A stretch of 64,000 nucleotides of DNA, taken from Amyloporia xantha. Lineage: Eukaryota; Basidiomycota; Agaricomycetes; Polyporales; Adustoporiaceae. Both the position numbers and the translations under genes were made by a program. The notes beneath the pieces were generated by a model. The model saw only the letters and a program-made list of their open reading frames with translations. It made no database searches and was not told the origin of the DNA. The DNA is taken from the NCBI GenBank assembly GCA_036971615.1, contig JAYKKR010000010.1:372001-436000 (forward strand), read 5' to 3'. This document shows, piece by piece, positions 58,003 to 64,000 of the stretch; position 1 is the first letter of the stretch, and every line of letters starts with the position of its first letter.

Positions 58003-59567
58003 ATGAACAGACATATGGGAGTTGAGAATCTTTTTGGTGTGGGCGGAGGCATGATTTCGAAAGAGGCACAGCAGAAGTACGTGGTGTCCGGTGCCATTCA
58101 ATCGCGTGTTGCATTGTTGGGATGAGATACTCAATTCTATCCAGTCTTGACAAGGCGGAGGATCTTTGCCGTAGGAAGAAACCAGAGAAGGCTTTGCCGT
58201 TTCTTTTCAAAGCTTTAGAGGATCCAAACAACCTCGATGCCGCCGTCCAAATGGCGTTCCTCATGCCCAATCTAGATAAGTCTCTCCATGTACTTCCAAT
58301 CAAAATGCCGAAGAAAAGGGTACGTGTCACGGTTCTATATTTTGGAGTGTCGGGGTTTAACTCTTGCCTAGGTCGTATGCATCTGTTACGTATCTTGGGT
58401 CCCGAGGCATTCAGTGACGACAGCGAAGAAGTTGGTCATTTCTGGGGTATCATCGAGACGAGACCCTATATGCGTGTTCTCCAAGCTATAGCTCGTCTTG
58501 CATTCGAGAACAAAGACTTCGCTAAATCTGCGTACGTTCTTTGCGACATTTACTATACCCCTAGGATTGATCCATGATCCAGGGCTACTATCATTGAGAT
58601 GCTGCGGCTTTGTCCAGGGGATAACATGGGTCAGCGCGAATGGCTTGGCTCGGTGCTGCTCAAAGCTGGACGACATCAGGATGCACTCTCGTTTGTGCAG
58701 GCTTGGCTGGAACCAGAGACAGTAAGGACCGGGGCTCCACCCCTCTTGGTGGTTGTCTATTTGAACCACCTGCGCGGGAGCCTATGTCCCGGGAGCGGAT
58801 TGACGATGCAGAATATTGGGACGCGTCACTTGCGTACACGGGTGCGCTGGCTACTTTCAAGATATGGGGCGACTGTGAACTCGCGCGGCAATATCTGCGC
58901 GTTGGAGCGCAAGTGAATCCTCATGTTCTAATTAAAATCTTGGCGAAGGTCGCTCAGCCACGTGAGTCTCGTCTTTTCCTTTGTCTGTTCGGCAACATAC
59001 ATGAAATGCTTGCTCATTTCGGTATGTGTCTGCTTTCGATGTAGGTAATTTGAACATGATGCCACGTACTATGAACGGACCCGAGATGGCGCACGACTAC
59101 TTATGGCTCACGCAGGACCTATGGATGGTGCCGAACGTAGGGACCTGGGCAGATAATGTCTCGGAGGCGAAAGCACTCGTATTGAAGCCATGTTCAAGGC
59201 AGGATTGTGGGCAGCGCGAAGAGAGGGCTGCTCAATTCAAACAGTGTGGTGCCTGCAAAAGAGCAGTATACTGCGGCACAGAATGCCAGAAGATGGACTG
59301 GAAAGCGCACAAGCCAAGTAAGTCCCTGTCTTTGCCGGCTGCTCCATCGGCTGCTTGCCTGTTGTGCAATCGGGTGCATTCCTCGGTACATTGAATGTCC
59401 GTGCTGATATCTTGACTGCAGAATGTCAGGACCACAAGAAGACGAAGGACATGCTTCGTGCTATGGCATTAGGTAAACCTGCTCCAAGCCCGAGGGATGG
59501 TTATCCACTTGCTGCGTCCGCGGATATCACACCGGATGGAATCGCCACGAAATTCTTCAGCGATTAA
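58003..59567 (+). CDS. MYND zinc-finger protein with TPR-like repeats
   Basis: Basidiomycete-type protein of about 425 residues. Exons 58003-58319, 58372-58531, 58583-58961, 59045-59317 and 59422-59567. The N-terminus (MGVENLFGVGGGM, possibly the true start at 58015) and helical repeats (KAEDLCRRKKPEKALPFLFKALEDP, MGQREWLGSVLLKAGRHQDAL) precede a MYND domain with the zinc pattern CSRQDC, CGACKRAVYCGTECQ, WKAHKPKC and H. Three frame changes, each one base short, fall in G runs at 58119-58121, 58318-58320 and 58731-58734. MYND domains bind Pro-rich partners; the function here is unknown. Confidence 0.78.
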
Positions 59568-60120
59568 AATTTCGGATGCTCAACATTGTGTTAGAAAGTA
59601 GTAAGTTTCAGTTTCGTGCTTTGTTAGCTGGTGCTTGATTCGTCACCCCCATCCTTCGTCGCATAACATGTCTTCCAAAATGTACCATATGTATTATATT
59701 ACTTGCGACTATGTACCAAGATGTATCAATATATACTACAATAACCGCGAGACAAGTGCGCAGGAACGCTCAAAATCGAAAGACGTATGATAGATTATAC
59801 TACGGAATTCGGGAGAAGGTCATAGTAAGAAAGGAAGCGGCTATGGACTAACTACAAAGCGAAGACGTAGAAAAGATAGCGGATAGACGCAAGGATCGAA
59901 CGAAGTGACGGAAACTATATCCGATTACGGACGAATAAGTTAGACAGCAAAAATAGGGTAAAGGGGTATGGACATGAATACAAAGGGAATATCAAGACAA
60001 AGAGAAGGAGGCGAACATATACACTCAGCGGAGATGGCAAGAAATGCGGATTTCGAGAAGGAGGAAAGGAAGGTGAGGGCATCATGCCGGCGTTCAATCT
60101 CCAGGGCGTCGATCGAGTGC
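59568..60120. other. Convergent intergenic region MYND protein / F-box-like protein
   Basis: About 550 bp, purine-rich on the plus strand in its middle (59950-60080). Probably 3' untranslated sequence. No gene supported. Confidence 0.4.
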
Positions 60121-61300
60121 CTAATAAGACCAATCAAAAAAATTCTCTCCGAAGCCGAGGTCGTTATTTTGATCCTCCACAACATCTTCAGCCTCCATAT
60201 GGAGCTCAAACCCTCGGGGCGTGACGGGTGGGGATATCCATTCCTTCTGTGCACCGTCTGCAGCAGACGAGAATGCACTAACCGATTTAGGACGCGATTC
60301 CCAGTGCATGCCTGACAGTTCGAAGACAGAGAGGGAGGATAAGGAAGCAAGCGTAGCAGCGATACGGGTGTAGAGTGCCTGGAATAGAAGTGGCAATTCA
60401 GATACGGATCTCGTGAATAGTAACCGCATTAAGACATACCATGTCTGGAGCTTCCCAGAATGCGTACGTGGTCATGAGCCTCAAGCAAACCATACTAGGG
60501 TATGCAAGGGCAAGTGCTTCCAGTAATAGCACAGGGGGCGCACTGGTGATGGCGCTGAAAACATGCACCTGGTGCGTTTTTGTGTGCACGTCGATGTCCG
60601 AGTTCTCCGGAGCAGGATATGAATAAGCGTTCATTTGTGAGTCTGTTTCTCGCATGGCCGGAGCGCCGGAACACTGCGGGATGTCCTCGATCTTCAAGTC
60701 ACCCGTGAGATAGATTGTCGTGAGCGGACGGGAAGCGAGTAGGGGCAGGAGCGATGCAGGCCCGGTGTACGACTCGAGTCGGGGAACATAGTTCTGCGGA
60801 AGAACATCCGTGCTCGCGGGAGGGGCAGGGTCGGAAATCTGCAGCGAACGTAGCGCAGGTGTACCGCTGAGAAAGGCGGTGACATGGGCGTCAAGTGGAA
60901 AAGAACACGAAAAATGCTCTAGACATGATGAATTGTCTAGACCCGACAACACCCAGCTTGCGCCCGAATTTATGTGGAGTTCGAGAGATGTCAGCTGAGG
61001 CATACCCTGTAGCGCTATCTGCAACTGCACGTAAAACGCTCGAAATGGAACGTTTGCGTCGTCCAGGGTAATGGAGAACTCTCGCACCAGCTGTGCGAGA
61101 TCTGTGCGAGTAGCCAGGGTATGTACGACGGAGAGGTTGCCGGCGTAGGCTGAAACGGCGACGGCGCGATATAACATGCGCGTAGCACTTGGATTCGCGA
61201 TTGCGCACGTAAGTGCAAGACTGGCGAGGGTGGATGCACTCGACGCGAGTGGCTCACAGATGGCATCGAGTAACTCGACCGGGAGGGATGCCAGAGACAT
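60121..61300 (-). CDS. F-box-like protein
   Basis: Two exons (61300-60440, 60378-60121) give 372 residues. The start at 61300 directly begins an F-box-like helix pair (LASLPVELLDAICEPLASS and TLASLALTCAIANPSATRMLYR). A leucine-rich body follows (MPQLTSLELHINSG, TPALRSLQISDP, RPLTTIYLTGDL), suggesting imperfect LRRs as in many basidiomycete F-box proteins. The C-terminus is acidic. Likely a substrate adaptor of an SCF ubiquitin ligase, by family inference. The frame is open upstream of the chosen start, but without conserved sequence. Confidence 0.75.
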
Positions 61301-62818
61301 GGCGAGTGGCTCGGAAGGACAGAAGTAGTTCGAGGGTTTATAACCAGAGTGAATGTCCCAGCGAGTTAAAGGGGATGGGCGACGATCATTAAAATAGGGT
61401 TGGACGGGTCGATCCTGGGGCCCGGGTGGAATGGGCAATACAAGATTGGTCAATAAGATGCCGTCCTGCCTTATGGGTCAGCCTGCCGGTGGAAGTATTT
61501 CTGAAAAGCCTGGACAGGAGCGCGAGGCAAGAAGAGTTAGCGTTCAGAACATGCGGTTGGCCGGGTGAGACGAGGGCGAGCTGGAAGACAGGATGGCGTC
61601 TCGAATGACTCTTTATATGGACGAGCGAGTCGGCGAACCGCGCAGGCCTGTACAAAATTCCCCTGCCACGTGACCGCAGGCGTCTCAGGGCGCACCACGG
61701 CAATTCTGTCGCTCACTTACGCTCAGTCCTCACTCGCCCCCGCATGCCCTGGCCTTCTCTCTTGCTACTCGTTCCCTCTTATCAGCTTCTTCCAGCTTCT
61801 CTCTATCTTCTTTGCAGCATGTCTTGTAACGTGTCCTCGCTTTGGGCCATGCATGACGTCTTCACATTTCACTCTGGCCTCGCGCGTGCCTTCTTCGTTG
61901 ACAGTCTTACACCAACTGCGCGCCTCCATCGATTTCTATTATCATTTGCCTGCGTGATCCGTAGGACGGCACACTGTCTTTGGCTTCGTGTCTTTCGCTG
62001 CCCTGGGCAAAAATTACGCTACTTCTGTGTCACGTCGGCGATGGAACTCGTACCTGGCCGGTCTGTCTTCTCGGTGTGCTTAAGCCAAGTCTGCACTTGC
62101 GTTAATGTTGCCCGAGTGGAGTTCGCTGCCATCTTGTATGACCAGTGCCTATATAGCTGGTAGAAGGATGCGTGTCGCAGAATAGTCGCGAGCGTTCCAT
62201 TACGACCAAACTGGTGCGTTATCGCGATGTACTCTTCGGAACATGTAGACCGCCTTGCTAGCAGTTTCTTGTCTGCTCTGTTGACGTCAAATCTGAGGTC
62301 GGATACTAGTTCTGCCACAAGTGACCTCCGGCGTCTCACCTGTTGTCGGTGGTAGTTGAAACGACGTGTCTGATATACCAGGCCCAGGGCGAGCGACCGC
62401 TACGGACGCACAACACGGGATTCTTTACTCTAGCCTTTTAGATCGATCACTGGCGTTAAATTATAATATCAGTCAGGCAGTCCAATCGAGTGACATGAAT
62501 CTGCTTTGTATGTTGATGCCACCTGTATCAAAGTAACAGCGATACGGCTCAGCATGGAGTACTAATCATTCAGTCAGTACCTCGAGGTGCTGCGCTTGAC
62601 CTGCGTGCAGTCCCTTGCGCACAAGAAAGGCTTGGTGTGATCCCACTAGAAGAGTGGGAAGAGCGGTGTGATTGACCTTTGACAAGTCTGGTTCAAGTCT
62701 GGTCTGAGCGAGTTGAAGTCTGGATGGGACGGCGTCTATGATCACGTGATGCTGGGGATTTCGATCGACACAGTGAGGAGGTGATACGACGAAATCTAAA
62801 CAGCAGTCGTCGACCAGC
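61301..62818. other. Large gene-poor divergent region F-box-like / bL19m
   Basis: About 1.5 kb, the longest gene-free stretch. It has a long pyrimidine-rich section at about 61720-61860. Several open frames of about 100-140 codons show no conservation, no splice continuity and odd composition. No tRNA or snRNA recognised. Confidence 0.4.
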
Positions 62819-63343
62819 ATGTCACTGAACGCTTTCCGGAGATGCGCCAGGGCGTTGTCAACAGCTGTTCAGCCCTACCCATTCTCCAGCGTGGCTAAGA
62901 TACCACCAGTTCCCGCTACACCAGCACCAGCACCACTTTTGCTGGGCAAGGGCCTGATGCAATACCTTGCCCAAACTTTGCCTAGCCCCGACAAGCAAAA
63001 GCTTCTGACCACTTACTTCTCTCGGAGACACCCCCTGCGCATTCTTCCCGGCTCCGTCTTGACCGTAACACTAGGCCATGCGCCCACGACGTTTTCGGGT
63101 GTCCTTATGTCGGTCCGCCGGCGGGGGCTGGACACGTCGTTCGTCCTCCGCAACGTAATCAACCGTACGGGGGTGGAGATGCAATTCTTTGTCAGCTCCC
63201 CACATCTTAAGACTATCAAGGTTCTCCAACGGGCCGGCGGGGGTGGAGGGAAGAAGGGCAGGAGGATGCGGAGGGCGAAGTTGTTCTACCTCAGAGATTC
63301 ACCGGAGAAGATGTCTGCTATCTCTGCTGGTGTACGCGGGTAG
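62819..63343 (+). CDS. IMG1: Mitochondrial large-subunit ribosomal protein bL19m
   Basis: Intronless, 174 residues. A presequence (FRRCARALSTAVQPYPF) and Pro/Ala linker are followed by the bL19 fold: GSVLTVTLGHAPTTFSGVL, RRRGLDTSFVLRNVINRTGVEMQF, SPHLKTIKVLQ, and the end RRAKLFYLRD. Length and order match fungal mitochondrial L19. A GC-rich Gly stretch (RAGGGGGKKGRR) lies before the final strand. Confidence 0.9.
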   Translation: MSLNAFRRCARALSTAVQPYPFSSVAKIPPVPATPAPAPLLLGKGLMQYLAQTLPSPDKQKLLTTYFSRRHPLRILPGSVLTVTLGHAPTTFSGVLMSVRRRGLDTSFVLRNVINRTGVEMQFFVSSPHLKTIKVLQRAGGGGGKKGRRMRRAKLFYLRDSPEKMSAISAGVRG

Positions 63344-64000
63344 GCTGGGAGACTGCCAGGTGTGTGCAGAGCCTGTTACTGCTTTCACATGCGCATCTCA
63401 CGTCCGATTAGCGCAGTCTCGCAGTAGAGGCGGTGCGTGAGAGTGGCACTCATGTCGGCCAAACCGCGGACCGTATAGAATCACGCAGGTTGACAGAAGA
63501 ATAGGGACGGAGGGTTGGCAGAGCTCAGGGCACACCAAAAGCATGCATCGTATCTCGCGACCGTGGCGATTTCATCACGCGAAAGTTCATTAATGTGTCT
63601 CAGCGGTAGTTTGTGGTGTCCACCGTTCCCAGCAGCATGCATCGATAGCAACAACGTTCGATCTATTACTGTTCCTCCATGAGGAAGCGCCCCCAGATTT
63701 GAGGTATCCACTGGCTTACAACAGTTGAGACCAAACAGGACTACATGACGAACTAACGAGGGTGTAAGCATGTCTTGGAGCAACCGGATACCCCGGACGT
63801 ACTGTCAGACTTTGTATAGCACAAAGTCAGGAAACCCGATCCGATTGTCGCTCAGAGACTGTCAACTGACGAGTCTGTTCACGTAAACGCCGGGCGCGGG
63901 ACCGTTGTGGGGAGTCCTATGAGCTTCGAGTGGTTTGATCGATGAAGAGGGGACATCCGTAGTAGGCAGGTAAAGAAGGTTTGACGCTTGTGATGTGCTT
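63344..64000. other. Right-edge region, no supported gene
   Basis: About 660 bp after bL19m. A minus-strand open frame of 100 codons (63783-63481) has no recognisable motif. I cannot support a gene here from this sequence alone. Confidence 0.35.

Noticed and set aside
61744..62163. Plus-strand open frame of 139 codons in the large gene-free gap
   Set aside because: No homologous motif, no splice continuity and a Cys/Leu/Ser-rich composition typical of translated non-coding sequence.
63481..63783. Minus-strand open frame of 100 codons at the right edge
   Set aside because: I could not recognise any family or join it to further exons; it may be real but is not supported here.

Overview
This window looks like nuclear DNA of a filamentous basidiomycete, probably a mushroom-forming agaricomycete. 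Almost every gene is cut by many short GT-AG introns of about 45-70 nt. Genes sit on both strands with short divergent and convergent gaps. The content includes fungal lysine synthesis by the alpha-aminoadipate route, Elongator, GH128, MAK32-like and IVY1-like genes and MYND/TPR proteins. I saw no transposon, CRISPR array or tRNA. Gene models were spliced by hand from frame continuity and conserved motifs, so small exons, some starts and splice sites marked uncertain may be off.

Left part (1-22 kb): the 5' end of an unknown nuclear-looking gene (-); LYS12 (+); a U2 snRNA gene (+) with a TATA box; QCR9 (-) facing a mitochondrial uS11 gene (+); an ABHD5/CLD1-type hydrolase (+); an unknown protein carrying seven SUMO-consensus motifs (+); HEM1 (-); ARG8 (-); CWC21 (-); FMN1 (-) facing TAF8 (+); a SNAPC4-like Myb protein (-) facing SND2/TMEM208 (+).

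Middle (22-46 kb): a very long Sfr1/Mei5-like recombination protein (+), an SDR (+), the m6A writer IME4/METTL3 (-), a Ure2-like GST (-), a secreted GH128 enzyme (-), IBA57 (-) facing PET191 (+), an AcpS-type phosphopantetheinyl transferase (-) facing ELP2 (+), an eIF4A-like protein with every helicase motif degraded (-), an RRM protein (-) facing FMC1 (+), and SmF (-) facing NC2-beta (+).

Right part (47-64 kb): a MAK32/PfkB-like protein (-) facing LYS5 (+), an IVY1-like protein (+), mitochondrial AspRS MSD1 (-), PAB2 (-), a MYND/TPR protein (+), an F-box-like protein (-) and mitochondrial bL19 (+). Themes recur: spliceosome and snRNA expression (U2, SmF, Cwc21, SNAPC4-like), basal transcription (TAF8, NC2-beta), mitochondrial biogenesis (QCR9, IBA57, PET191, FMC1, uS11m, bL19m, MSD1) and lysine synthesis (LYS12 plus its activating enzyme LYS5). 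These are housekeeping genes and nothing suggests a co-regulated cluster.

A cross-cutting result: at least nine otherwise well conserved genes carry an apparent one-base gain or loss, nearly always inside a short homopolymer. The simplest reading is residual assembly error, not gene decay.
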